NCBI RefSeq assembly: GCF_023223525.1
Contig: NZ_JALPRX010000102.1
Coordinates: 1-64,000, forward strand
Reading direction: 5' to 3'
Length of the DNA stretch: 64,000 nt
Origin: Roseomonas acroporae
GTDB taxonomy: Bacteria; Pseudomonadota; Alphaproteobacteria; Acetobacterales; Acetobacteraceae
Shown here: positions 34,569 through 42,401 of the stretch, in pieces
Numbering within the stretch: the stretch's first letter is position 1
Layout: each line of letters begins with the position of its first letter
Made by a program: the position numbers and the translations under genes
Notes under the pieces: model-generated
What the model was told of the DNA's origin: nothing
Seen by the model: only the letters and a program-made list of their open reading frames with translations
The model's database searches: none

Positions 34569-34943
34569 ATGCGACGTCGCCGCCTCGCCATCCTGGCCAC
34601 CGCCATGCTGCTCTCCCCGCTCGCCGCGGGCGGGGCGCAGGCCCAGAGCCGCCTGGACTTCTCGCTGGCCAACAGCACCGGCTACGAGATCAACGAGGTC
34701 TATGTGAGCCCCACCAGCGCCGATGCCTGGGGGAGCGACGTGCTGGGCCAGGACACCCTGCCCGCCGGCCGGGCCACCGGCATCCGGTTCAATCCCGCCG
34801 CCTCGACCTGCCGGTGGGACATGAAGGTCGTCTACGCGGACGGCGACACGAGCGAGTGGCGCAACCTGGACCTGTGCCGGATCTCGCGCATCACGCTGTT
34901 CTGGAACCGGCAGGCCGGCACCACCCGCGCCGTCACCGAGTAG
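34569..34943 (+). CDS. Small exported protein of unknown function
   Basis: The 124-residue product has a clear signal peptide (MRRRRLAILATAMLLSPLAA, cleavage near AQAQS). It then has a compact beta-rich domain with N-TGYEINEVYVSP, DTLPAGRATGIRF, a CRWDMKVVYADGD segment and a second cysteine in LDLCRIS; the two cysteines could form a disulfide. Similar small secreted proteins occur in other Acetobacteraceae, and I know of no function. The ATG at 34569 is chosen because the signal peptide starts there. A GC-rich hairpin follows 26 bases after the stop. Confidence 0.75.
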   Translation: MRRRRLAILATAMLLSPLAAGGAQAQSRLDFSLANSTGYEINEVYVSPTSADAWGSDVLGQDTLPAGRATGIRFNPAASTCRWDMKVVYADGDTSEWRNLDLCRISRITLFWNRQAGTTRAVTE

Positions 34944-34969
34944 CGGCCGTGGCGCGGCGCTCCGCCCGC

Positions 34970-34988
34970 CGGCGGCGTCGCGCCGCCG
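34970..34988. terminator. GC hairpin after the small exported protein gene
   Basis: CGGCGGCG tcg CGCCGCCG forms an 8-base stem with a 3-base loop 26 bases past the stop codon. The downstream gene is convergent, so it could serve both. No T-run is present. Confidence 0.4.
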
Positions 34989-35088
34989 CCGGCCGGGAAC
35001 GCGCCGGGCGACACCCGGCGCGGTCTGCGCGCCGGGCGCCACCTCGCGGCCTCGCGGAAGCCCGCGTCACGCGGCCCTGCGGCGGCGC

Positions 35089-36072
35089 TCAGCTCAGCGT
35101 CGCACCCTGGCCGCGCCAGAACGCCTCGGCGGCGGGGTGCCAGGGCACGCCGGCCGCCGCGGTCTTCTGCGTCTCCAGCCGGAAGCCCTTGCCCTCGGCA
35201 TGCACGCGCGCCAGCTCCTCCCGCCCTTCCCAGGCGACCTGCAGGATCCGCGTCACCTGCTCGGCCGGCATGTCGTCGCGCGCGGCCAGGATGTTGGCCA
35301 CCGACATCTGGTGGTTGTCCGTGCGCTGGCCGGGATAGGTGCCGGCGGGGATCACCTCGGGAAAGTAGACCGGCCCGTACTTCTCGACGATCTTCGGGAT
35401 GTACTGGGCGTGGTCGATCAGCACCAGTTCCACGCCCGGGCTCGCGCCGAGATCGGTGATGGCGCTGGTCGGGATGCCCGAGACGAACATGTAGGCGTCG
35501 AGCTTGCCGTCCTTGATCGCGTTGGTGCTCTCGGCCGGCGAGAGGCGTTCGCGCGCGCGGAAATCCTTGTCCTTGTCGAGCCCGACCGCCTCGATCAGCC
35601 GCAGCGCCATCAGCTCGGTGGCCGAGCCCGGCGCGCCGGTCGAGATCCGCCTGCCCCTGAGGTCGGTCATGGAGCGGATGCCGGCGGCCGCCGTGGTCAC
35701 CACCTGCATGCGGTTGGTGTAGAGCACCGCGAGCGCCCGCACCGCCACGGGGCGGCCGCGGAACCGGTCGCGCCCGGCCACCGCGTCCACGCTCGCATCC
35801 ACCTGGCTGAAGATCAGCCCGACGCGCCCGGCGCCGAGAAGCTGGTTGTTCGCCACCGAGCCGCCGGTCACCTCGACGGTCGCGCTCATGCCCGGGATGT
35901 GGCGGCTGAGCAGGTTGGCGAGGCCGCCGCCGAGCGGGTAGTACACGCCGCCCGTCGTGCCGGTCGCGATCGCGAGCTGCGTCGCCTGCGCGCGCGCGAC
36001 GCCCGGCAGCGACGCGGCGGCGATCAGGGCCGGCGCGCCGGCCAGGATGCGCCGGCGGGTGGTTGCGGTCAT
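35089..36072 (-). CDS. TAXI-family TRAP transporter substrate-binding protein
   Basis: The 327-residue protein starts with a twin-arginine leader (TTRRRILAGAPALIAAASLP). It then has the TAXI-family fold: IATGTTGGVYYPLGGGLANLL, VTGGSVANNQLLGAGRVGLIFSQ-like text, SMTDLRGRRISTGAPGSATE and VSGIPTSAITDL. TAXI proteins bind solutes such as glutamate or related acids and hand them to a TRAP permease. No DctM/DctQ-type permease gene is adjacent, so it either works with a distant one or with a fused permease elsewhere. It seems to be a single-gene unit. Confidence 0.9.
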   Translation of the reverse strand: MTATTRRRILAGAPALIAAASLPGVARAQATQLAIATGTTGGVYYPLGGGLANLLSRHIPGMSATVEVTGGSVANNQLLGAGRVGLIFSQVDASVDAVAGRDRFRGRPVAVRALAVLYTNRMQVVTTAAAGIRSMTDLRGRRISTGAPGSATELMALRLIEAVGLDKDKDFRARERLSPAESTNAIKDGKLDAYMFVSGIPTSAITDLGASPGVELVLIDHAQYIPKIVEKYGPVYFPEVIPAGTYPGQRTDNHQMSVANILAARDDMPAEQVTRILQVAWEGREELARVHAEGKGFRLETQKTAAAGVPWHPAAEAFWRGQGATLS

Positions 36073-36254
36073 GGTGGTCCTCCCCGTTGCTGGCGGGGAG
36101 ATATAGCCCATTCCCGGGAACCGGCGCAGCGGCCATGGCCGCGCCGGGGCGTGCGGGCACGGCGCGCGCGGCGGGGCACGGCGGCCGCCTCCGCCCCGCG
36201 CCCCGCCCGCCGGCAGGCGGATGCCGGGGGGAACGCGGCCCGGCCCGGATGCGG

Positions 36255-37049
36255 TCAGCGCCCCTTGAAGTCGGGCCGGCGCTTCTCGAACCAGGCGTCG
36301 AGCGCCTCGCGATGGTCCTCGGTGCTGTGCGCCAGCGCCTGGAAGGAGGCGGAAAGCTCCAGCAGCGAGGAAAGGCGCATGTGCTCGCCCTCGCGCAGCA
36401 GCCGCTTGGTCAGGCGCAGCACGCCGGGCGGGTTGCGCGCCACGCGCCTCGCCAGCGCCTTCGCCGCGCCGAGCAGCTCCGCATCCGGCACCACCTGCGA
36501 GACGAGGCCGCATTCCAGCGCCGCGCGCGCGTCCAGCCGGTCGCCGGTGAAGGCCATCTCGGCCGCCTTGGCGCGCCCGACCACGCGCGGCAGCAGCCAG
36601 GCGCCGCCGTCGCCCGGCACGATGCCGACCGAGACGAAGCTCTCGGCGAACAGCGCGCTCTCGGCGCCGATACGCATGTCGCACATGCAGGCGAGGTCGA
36701 GCCCGGCGCCGATCGCCGGCCCGTTCACCGCGGCGATGGTCGGCACCTCCAGCTCGTAGAGGGCGAGCGGAATCTTCTGGATGCCGCGCCTGTAGCCCTC
36801 GCGGATCTCCAGCGGCGGCATGCCGTAGCGGTCGCGCATGGACTTGAGGTCGCCGCCCGCCGAGAAGGCCGAGCCCGCGCCCGTCAGGATCACGCAGCGC
36901 ACGTCCGGCTCGGCGGCGATGCGCGCGCAGGCGTCGAGGAAGGCCTCGGTGGAGCCGCCCTCGATCGACAGGGCGTTGCGCTTCTCGGGCGCGTTCATCG
37001 TCAGCGTGACCACCGGGCCGTCGCGCTCGAACAGCAGGAAGTCGCTCAT
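36255..37049 (-). CDS. Crotonase-family enoyl-CoA hydratase/isomerase
   Basis: The 264-residue protein has the crotonase fold: TMNAPEKRNALS, the oxyanion-hole segment AFSAGGDLKSM, GPAIGAGLDLACMCDMRIG and VGIVPGDGGAWLLPR. The glutamate that usually sits in a PE-x-x-x-G motif is not obvious (the stretch reads ESFVSVG), so the reaction could be hydration, isomerisation or another CoA chemistry. It probably serves fatty-acid or branched-acid breakdown. It stands between unrelated genes on the same strand, with gaps of about 180 bases each side, and so is likely monocistronic. Confidence 0.87.
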   Translation of the reverse strand: MSDFLLFERDGPVVTLTMNAPEKRNALSIEGGSTEAFLDACARIAAEPDVRCVILTGAGSAFSAGGDLKSMRDRYGMPPLEIREGYRRGIQKIPLALYELEVPTIAAVNGPAIGAGLDLACMCDMRIGAESALFAESFVSVGIVPGDGGAWLLPRVVGRAKAAEMAFTGDRLDARAALECGLVSQVVPDAELLGAAKALARRVARNPPGVLRLTKRLLREGEHMRLSSLLELSASFQALAHSTEDHREALDAWFEKRRPDFKGR

Positions 37050-37238
37050 CCTCGTTTCCTCTCCCTTCCGGAAAATGCTTCCGACCGCGCCCGACCCGCC
37101 GCGGCCGGCGGCGCGCTCCCGGCGCCGGGCCGGACCGGCCCGCGTGAACGCGGATCCGCATGCCGCCCCCCGGGCGCGCGGCCGCCCACGCGGCCCGCCC
37201 CGGGCATCCCCGCGCGCTGCCGCCCGGGCCGGGCGGCG

Positions 37239-38075
37239 TCAGTGGCTCAGCAGCAGCGGCACCGTGGCATGCGTCAGCAGGCCGCGCGTGGCGCCGCCGA
37301 ACACCCATTCGCTGAGCCGCGACCGGCCATAGGCGCCGGCGACGATCAGGTCGGCGCCACGGCGCGCCGCGGCCAGCATCACCTCGTCGGCGATGCTGTC
37401 GGCCTGCCGCGTCACCGCCTCGGCCTCGGCGCGCACCCCGTGGCCGCCGAGCCAGGCGACGATGTCGGCCAGCCGTTCGCGCACCGACTCCAGCTCCTCC
37501 GCCTCGCAGACCTCCGTCACCAGCACGCCCTCGGCCTCGACCAGGAAGGGCAGCGCGTCGGCGGCGGCGCGCTGCGCCTCCCGCGAATCGCGCCAGCCCA
37601 CCACCACCTGCCGGGCCGAGAGCGACGAGACGCCGGGCGGCACCAGCAGCAGCGGCCGGCCGGCACGCATCAGCACGTCGGCGGGATCGGCGAAGGCGGT
37701 GCTGGCCGCCGGCGCGTCCTCGGGGCGGCGGGCCAGGATCAGCAGGTCGGCGGCGGCGGCCTCGCGGCCCAGCGCCTCGGCGGGGTAGTCGATGAAGGCG
37801 CGCCATTCGATCGCATGGCCGGTGTCCCCGGCGGCGGCGCGGAAGCGGCGCTCCGCCTCGGCCAGCTCGCCGCGGATCTGCTCCTCCTCGACGTCGAGCA
37901 GGCCGGCCACGGCGATGGCGCCCGCGGTCGGATCGGTGACGGGCGGGATCAGCGCGCCGGCGCCGAGCCCGATCAGGCGCGCGCCGAAGCGCCCGGCCAG
38001 CGAGGCGGCGAGCCGCAGCACCGGCGAATCCGCCTCGGCGGCGTCGACCTGCACCATCAGGGTCTTGAAGCTCAT
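37239..38075 (-). CDS. Tandem universal stress protein
   Basis: The 278-residue protein contains two USP-like halves: FKTLMVQVDAAEADSPVLRLA at the start and SARQVVVGWRDSREAQRAAADAL from about residue 155. The second half ends with GADLIVAGAYGRSRLSEWVFGGATRG, a USP nucleotide-binding signature. It is a cytoplasmic stress-related protein. The start at 38075 is chosen because AAGGGA lies nine bases upstream; an in-frame ATG at 38084 would sit directly on that ribosome-binding site. A 14-base direct repeat (CCATCCACCTCGGG) lies further upstream around 38165-38195. Confidence 0.87.
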   Translation of the reverse strand: MSFKTLMVQVDAAEADSPVLRLAASLAGRFGARLIGLGAGALIPPVTDPTAGAIAVAGLLDVEEEQIRGELAEAERRFRAAAGDTGHAIEWRAFIDYPAEALGREAAAADLLILARRPEDAPAASTAFADPADVLMRAGRPLLLVPPGVSSLSARQVVVGWRDSREAQRAAADALPFLVEAEGVLVTEVCEAEELESVRERLADIVAWLGGHGVRAEAEAVTRQADSIADEVMLAAARRGADLIVAGAYGRSRLSEWVFGGATRGLLTHATVPLLLSH

Positions 38076-38319
38076 GCGGGCCATTCCCTTGCCACCGTCG
38101 CGGCACCGGGAATGTCCCGGCCCGGGGCGTCGGCTTCCGTTCCGCGCGACCTGCCGCGTCCTGCCATCCACCTCGGGCCATCCACCTCGGGGCGGAACAC
38201 CCGCGGCGGGGACGGAGGCAGACCGTCGGGGTCGCAGGTTGCGGCGGCGGCGGCGCCACGGCAAGGCTGCCCGCTGCCCTCCCGATGCGCCCGCGGGCGG
38301 GCGGCCGGCGGCGCCCCCG

Positions 38320-39267
38320 TCAGCGCGGCGCCAGTCGATCCGGCCAGGCCGCGTCGCGGTCCAGGCGCAGCCAGGCGGTGCCGGCGGCGCCGGGGCGGAC
38401 CGAAGCGGGAAGCTGGCGCAGCCGGTCCGCCGGCACGCGCAGCGTCACCGGAACGGTGCCGGCACCGGCGCCGGCGGGCGGGCCTGTGGACGCGGTCGCC
38501 GGCAGCACCAGGTCGGGCAGGCCGTCGAGCAGCACGCGCGCCTCGGCGCCGCCGGCGAGGCGGGCCGCCGCCTCGGCCGGCACCTGGGCCACGAGGCGCA
38601 GCGTGGCGGGGTCCATCAGCGTCGCCACCCGGCCGCCCGGCGCGACGGTGCCGCCGGTGGTCGCGGCACGCTCGATCACGCGGCCGGCGCGCGGCGCCGG
38701 GATGGCGGCGCCGGCCGAGGCGGCGCGCAACTCCGCGACGGCCGCCTCGGCCTGGCTCACCGCCTCGGCCGCGCGCCGCTGCGCGGCGGTGGCGCGCGCG
38801 AGATTGCCCTCGGCCGTGTCCAGCGTGGCGCGCCGGGCCTCCACCGGCGCCGGCGCCGGGTTGCGCCGGCGCTGCAGGTCGAGGGCACGGTTCAGCGCAT
38901 CGAGCGCCGCGTCGCGCTCGGCGCGGCGGCGCGCCGTCTCGGCCTCGGCGGCGGTGCGGGCGGCGATGGCGTCGCGCACGGCCTGCTCGGCCGGGCCGAG
39001 CAGCGTGCCGATCTGGGTCGGCGCGAAGCGGGCGACGGTGGCACCCTGCGCCAGGGCGGCGCCCTCGGCCGCGATGTCGGTCAGCCGCCCGCCGGCGCGC
39101 GTCGTGACCTCGATGAGGTCCGCCTCCAGCCGGCCGGGCACCCGCAGGAAGCCGGCCGGCACCTCGGGCGCGGCGAACCAGGACCAGCCGGCGTAGCCGA
39201 GCGCTGCCACGAGCGCCACCGCGAGCGTCACCCCGATCGCCTTCGGCAGCCTGCGACGGTTCCGCAC
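38320..39267 (-). CDS. HlyD-family membrane fusion (periplasmic adaptor) protein
   Basis: The 315-residue protein has one N-terminal membrane segment (AIGVTLAVALVAALGYAGW). A lipoyl-like half domain (LIEVTTRAGGRLTDIAAEGAAL), a long Ala/Glu/Arg helical hairpin (residues about 90-190, coiled-coil) and the closing half domain PAPRAGRVIERAATTGGTV follow. Adaptors of this type link an inner-membrane transporter to an outer-membrane channel or act with a DUF-type permease. No ABC, RND or MFS partner gene is next to it, which is unusual. The GTG at 39267 is preferred, with GAGGA upstream. Confidence 0.85.
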   Translation of the reverse strand: MRNRRRLPKAIGVTLAVALVAALGYAGWSWFAAPEVPAGFLRVPGRLEADLIEVTTRAGGRLTDIAAEGAALAQGATVARFAPTQIGTLLGPAEQAVRDAIAARTAAEAETARRRAERDAALDALNRALDLQRRRNPAPAPVEARRATLDTAEGNLARATAAQRRAAEAVSQAEAAVAELRAASAGAAIPAPRAGRVIERAATTGGTVAPGGRVATLMDPATLRLVAQVPAEAAARLAGGAEARVLLDGLPDLVLPATASTGPPAGAGAGTVPVTLRVPADRLRQLPASVRPGAAGTAWLRLDRDAAWPDRLAPR

Positions 39268-39484
39268 TGAGCATCCTCGAACGATATGGGCGGCGGCGCC
39301 GGGGGCGCGCCGGAAGCGCGCTTTTGCCAGCGGAGCCGCCGGATTGTCACGGGGTGGAAACGCGACCGCGCCCCGATGGGCTCCCCGCCGGCTCTCCGCC
39401 CTCCGGCGGCGGCGCCCGGACAACGCTCCGGCAACGGCGCCGCGGCGGGAGGTACCCGACGGGGCGCGGGCCCGGCGCGCGGCG

Positions 39485-40762
39485 TCAGCCGGGCGTGTCC
39501 GCCTTCAGCACCTCGCCCGCGAGGTAGAGGCTGCCGCAGACCAGCACCCGCGCCGGCGGGCCGCCCGCCGCCGCCAGCGCGGCCAGCGCCGCCGCCACGG
39601 TCGGCCCGGGCCGGGCCACCCCGCCGCTCGCCTCGATCACCGATTCGACCGGCATGGCGAGGTGCTGGCCCGGCTCGGCCACCGCCAGGATGCTCGCCGC
39701 ATGCGGCAGCAGCGGCCGGAGGAACTCCCCCGTCTGCTTGCCCGTCTTCATCCCGACCACGAGGTGCAGCGGCCGATCGGCCCAGTCCGCGAACTGCGCG
39801 GCCAGCGCCAGGCCCGCGCCCGCGTTGTGGCCGCCATCCAGCCAGAGCTCCCAACTCGCCGGCAGCCCCGCCGCCAGCCTGCCGCGCAGCCGTTGCAGCC
39901 GCGCCGGCCATTCCGCCTGGGCGAGTCCGTGCGCGATCGCCTCGTCGGTCAGCCAGGCCGGCCCCCAGGCGCGCAGCGCGGCGATGGCGATGCCGGCGTT
40001 GTCGGCCTGGTGCGGGCCGGGCAGCGCCGGCGGCGGCAGGTCGAGCGTGCCGCCCGCATCCGCGTAGCGGAGGCCGTCGGGCGCGGCGGCCACCCGCCAG
40101 TCGCGGCCACGCACGAGCAGCGGGGCCCCGACCGCGCGCGCGGTGGTCTCCAGCACGGCGAGCGCGGCCGGATCCTGCGCGCCGGTGGCGCAGGGCACGC
40201 CGGGCTTGAGGATTCCCGCCTTCTCGGCGGCGATCGTGCCGAGGTCGTCGCCCAGGAAGTCCATGTGGTCCATGGAGATGCTGGTGATGGCGCAGGCGGC
40301 GGGGCGGTCCACCACGTTGGTGGCGTCCAGCCGGCCGCCGAGCCCGACCTCCAGCACCAGCAGGTCGGCCGGGACGCGGCTGAACAGCAGCAGGGCGGCG
40401 GCGGTGGTCACCTCGAAGACGGTGATCGGCGCGCCGGCGTTCACCCGCTCCACCTCCTCCAACGCGGCCAGCAGCGCCGTCTCGGAGACGAGCGTGCCGG
40501 CGAGGCGGATGCGCTCGTGGAAGCGCACGAGGTGGGGCGAGGTGTAGACATGCACGCGCTGCCCCGCCGCCTCGGCGATGGCGCGGGCGAAGGCGCAGGT
40601 CGAGCCCTTGCCGTTGGTGCCGGCGACGTGCAGCACGGGCGGCAGGCGGCGCTCCGGGTGGCCCAGCGCGGCGAGCAGCCGGTGCAGCCGGCCGAGGCTG
40701 AGGTCGATCAGCTTCGGGTGCAGGGCGTGCAGCCGGTCGATGACGGCCTCGGCGCGGCTCAC
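39485..40762 (-). CDS. folC: Bifunctional dihydrofolate/folylpolyglutamate synthase
   Basis: The 425-residue ligase has the Mur-ligase-type P-loop HVAGTNGKGSTCAF and TSPHLVRFHERI, VGLGGRLDATNVV, SISMDHMDFLGD and the GGHNAGAGLAL motif. It adds glutamate to dihydropteroate and to folates. Alphaproteobacteria commonly carry accD immediately upstream; here accD is upstream on the same strand but separated by 331 bases of palindromic and tandem repeats. The GTG at 40762 matches the conserved start (VSRAEAVIDRLHALHP). Confidence 0.94.
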   Translation of the reverse strand: MSRAEAVIDRLHALHPKLIDLSLGRLHRLLAALGHPERRLPPVLHVAGTNGKGSTCAFARAIAEAAGQRVHVYTSPHLVRFHERIRLAGTLVSETALLAALEEVERVNAGAPITVFEVTTAAALLLFSRVPADLLVLEVGLGGRLDATNVVDRPAACAITSISMDHMDFLGDDLGTIAAEKAGILKPGVPCATGAQDPAALAVLETTARAVGAPLLVRGRDWRVAAAPDGLRYADAGGTLDLPPPALPGPHQADNAGIAIAALRAWGPAWLTDEAIAHGLAQAEWPARLQRLRGRLAAGLPASWELWLDGGHNAGAGLALAAQFADWADRPLHLVVGMKTGKQTGEFLRPLLPHAASILAVAEPGQHLAMPVESVIEASGGVARPGPTVAAALAALAAAGGPPARVLVCGSLYLAGEVLKADTPG

Positions 40763-40795
40763 GGGGCGGTGCTCCCGGGGGTGGGGAGGCCAGCG

Positions 40796-41083
40796 GCGGG
40801 GCGCTGCCCCGAACCCCGCCAGGGGCTCCGCCCCTGCACCCCGCCAAAGGGCGAAGCCCCTTTGGAAACCCCTTCCGGGAAATGGATCACGACGGCTGAA
40901 CCTGCGAGGTCGGAAACGTCTGCGGAGGTCCAGGAACCTGAGGTTCCTGGCGGGTGGGTTCCAGGGAGGGCGGAGCCCTCTCCGATGACAAGACGGGGTT
41001 CGGGGAGGGCGGAGCCCTCTCCGATGACGAGGCGGGGGCCGGGGAGGGCGGAGCCCTCTCCGATGAACGAAGCGGGGACCGGG
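40796..41083 (-). repeat. Composite palindromic repeat, copy C (between accD and folC)
   Basis: Read on the minus strand it begins with three GGAGAGGGC-tccGCCCTCC-type hairpins, then an AGGAACCTCAGGTTCCT palindrome and a variable stretch. GGGGTTTCCAAAGGGGC, GCAGGGGC and GGGGCAGCGCCCC hairpins follow, the same order as copies A and B. Within it, a 39-base unit is repeated three times at 40964-41080. It fills the whole accD-folC gap. Confidence 0.85.
40964..41080. repeat. 39-base tandem repeat within copy C
   Basis: Three direct copies start at 40964, 41003 and 41042. Each contains GGGAGGGCGGAGCCCTCTCC followed by GATGA and a more variable end. Each copy can fold into its own hairpin. The unit is not translated in either neighbouring gene. 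Confidence 0.85.
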
Positions 41084-41093
41084 GCGGCGGCGC

Positions 41094-42035
41094 CTAGGAA
41101 GACTGGGTCGCCTCGTCCCGCGCCGCATCGGGTGCCGGCAGCGCGGCGAGGCCCGGCACCGGCTCGGCCTCGGCCAGCGGCGCGCGCTCGTGGTTGCGCA
41201 GCAGGCCGATCAGCCGGGCCAGGGTGGCGCGCATCTCGGGGCGCGGCACCACCATGTCGAGGATGCCGTGCTCCAGCAGGTACTCGGCGCGCTGGAAGCC
41301 CTCGGGCAGCTTCTCGCGCACCGTCTGCTCGATCACGCGCGCGCCGGCGAAGCCGATCAGCGCGCCGGGCTCGGCGATCTGGATGTCGCCCAGCATGGCG
41401 AAGCTGGCGGTGACGCCGCCCGTGGTGGGATCGGTCAGCACCACGATGAAGGGCAGCCCGGCCTCCTTGACCATGCGCGAGGCGATCACGGTGCGCGGCA
41501 TCTGCATCAGCGAGATCGCGCCCTCCTGCATGCGGGCGCCGCCCGAGGCGGTGAAGACGATCAGCGGCGCGTCCTGCAGCACGGCGAGCTTGGCCGCCGT
41601 CACCAGCGCCTCGCCCACGCCCGACCCCATCGAGCCGGCCATGAAATTGAACTCGAAGGCGGCGACCACGGCGCGCTCGCCCTCGATGGCGCCATGCGCG
41701 ACCAGCACCGCGTCGTCCTGGCCGATCTTGGCCTGGGCCTCGCGCAGCCGGTCCACGTAGCGGCGGCTGTCGCGGAAGCGCAGCGGGTCGGCGGGGGCCT
41801 TGGGCAGCTCGATGCGCTGGAAGCCCTCGTCGAGGGTCCATTGCAGGCGCTGCGTCGCGCCGGCGCGCATGTGGTAGGCGCAGTGCGGGCAGACGTAGAG
41901 GCCACGCTCCAGGTCGCGGTGGAAGATCATCTGCTCGCAGGCCGGGCACTTGTGCCAGAGGTTGTCGGGCACGTCGCGCTTGGCGCCGAACAGGGTCTGG
42001 ATCTTGGGCAGGGCCCAGTCGCTGATCCAGTTCAC
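41094..42035 (-). CDS. accD: Acetyl-CoA carboxylase carboxyltransferase subunit beta
   Basis: The 313-residue protein has the four-cysteine zinc ribbon CPACEQ and CPHCAY, then the carboxyltransferase core: EFNFMAGSMGSGVGEAL, FTASGGARMQEGAISLMQM, PTTGGVTASFAMLGDI and GFAGARVIEQT. It transfers the carboxyl group to acetyl-CoA with AccA, the first step of fatty-acid synthesis. The start is GTG at 42035 (VNWISDWALPKIQ), where family similarity begins; an ATG at 42053 meets an immediate stop. It lies upstream of folC as in relatives, but the trpBA genes that usually precede it are some 20 kb away on the other strand. Confidence 0.95.
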   Translation of the reverse strand: MNWISDWALPKIQTLFGAKRDVPDNLWHKCPACEQMIFHRDLERGLYVCPHCAYHMRAGATQRLQWTLDEGFQRIELPKAPADPLRFRDSRRYVDRLREAQAKIGQDDAVLVAHGAIEGERAVVAAFEFNFMAGSMGSGVGEALVTAAKLAVLQDAPLIVFTASGGARMQEGAISLMQMPRTVIASRMVKEAGLPFIVVLTDPTTGGVTASFAMLGDIQIAEPGALIGFAGARVIEQTVREKLPEGFQRAEYLLEHGILDMVVPRPEMRATLARLIGLLRNHERAPLAEAEPVPGLAALPAPDAARDEATQSS

Positions 42036-42401
42036 GCGCGGATCCGATCCATGGGGGTCCGTTCCTGCCGTCCTGCCCCGCCGGCCGGCTCCGGCGGCCG
42101 GGACCGGGGGCGGGTCCGGGGACGGGGGTCGGGGCGGGCGCAGCCGGGGCATGGGGCCGGCCGGGCACGGGCCGGCCGGCGGGTTCGAGAGTGCGGTTGC
42201 GGAGCCAGGGAGTAGGCGCGGCGGCCCCCCGGCGCAAGCCCGGGCACGCCACCCTGGCATGCAGCCGCGGGCATGCCCCCCCCCGACACGTGCCTCCCCG
42301 GCGCAGGCCCGTCGTCCCCGCCTTCCGGCCGCGGGCCGGCCGCGGCGACCGGCCTCCCCGCCGCGCTTGCGCCCGCCGGACCCTGGCCGGACAATGCCGG
42401 G
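42036..42401. other. Divergent region between accD and the histidine kinase gene, no gene seen
   Basis: These 366 bases hold the promoters of two divergent genes. A GGCCGGCC-containing palindrome near 42155-42180 is the only structure noticed. Extended frames on both strands are low-complexity Pro/Gly/Arg translations and were not accepted as genes. Confidence 0.4.

Noticed and set aside
35089-38259. Very long minus-strand open frame crossing several genes
   Set aside because: It extends the TAXI-binding-protein frame through the crotonase and universal stress genes in another frame. The upstream part is Arg/Ala/Gly-rich with no family motif, which is expected when GC content removes stop codons.
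36063-39107. About 1000-residue plus-strand open frame opposite known genes
   Set aside because: It runs antisense to three recognised genes, has Arg/His/Gln-rich low-complexity translation and no ribosome-binding site.
38072-39274. Minus-strand frame starting at ATG 39274 opposite to or overlapping the HlyD-like gene
   Set aside because: It is a shifted frame of the adaptor gene with Arg/Gly-rich translation; the GTG frame at 39267 carries the membrane segment and lipoyl-like motifs.
40964-41080. Possible small CRISPR-like array
   Set aside because: Three direct 39-base units with near-identical ends; the differing parts are only a few bases and look like drift, not spacers.
42033-42053. 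ATG at 42053 as the accD start
   Set aside because: It is in a different frame and reaches a stop after six codons; the GTG at 42035 leads directly into the conserved AccD sequence.
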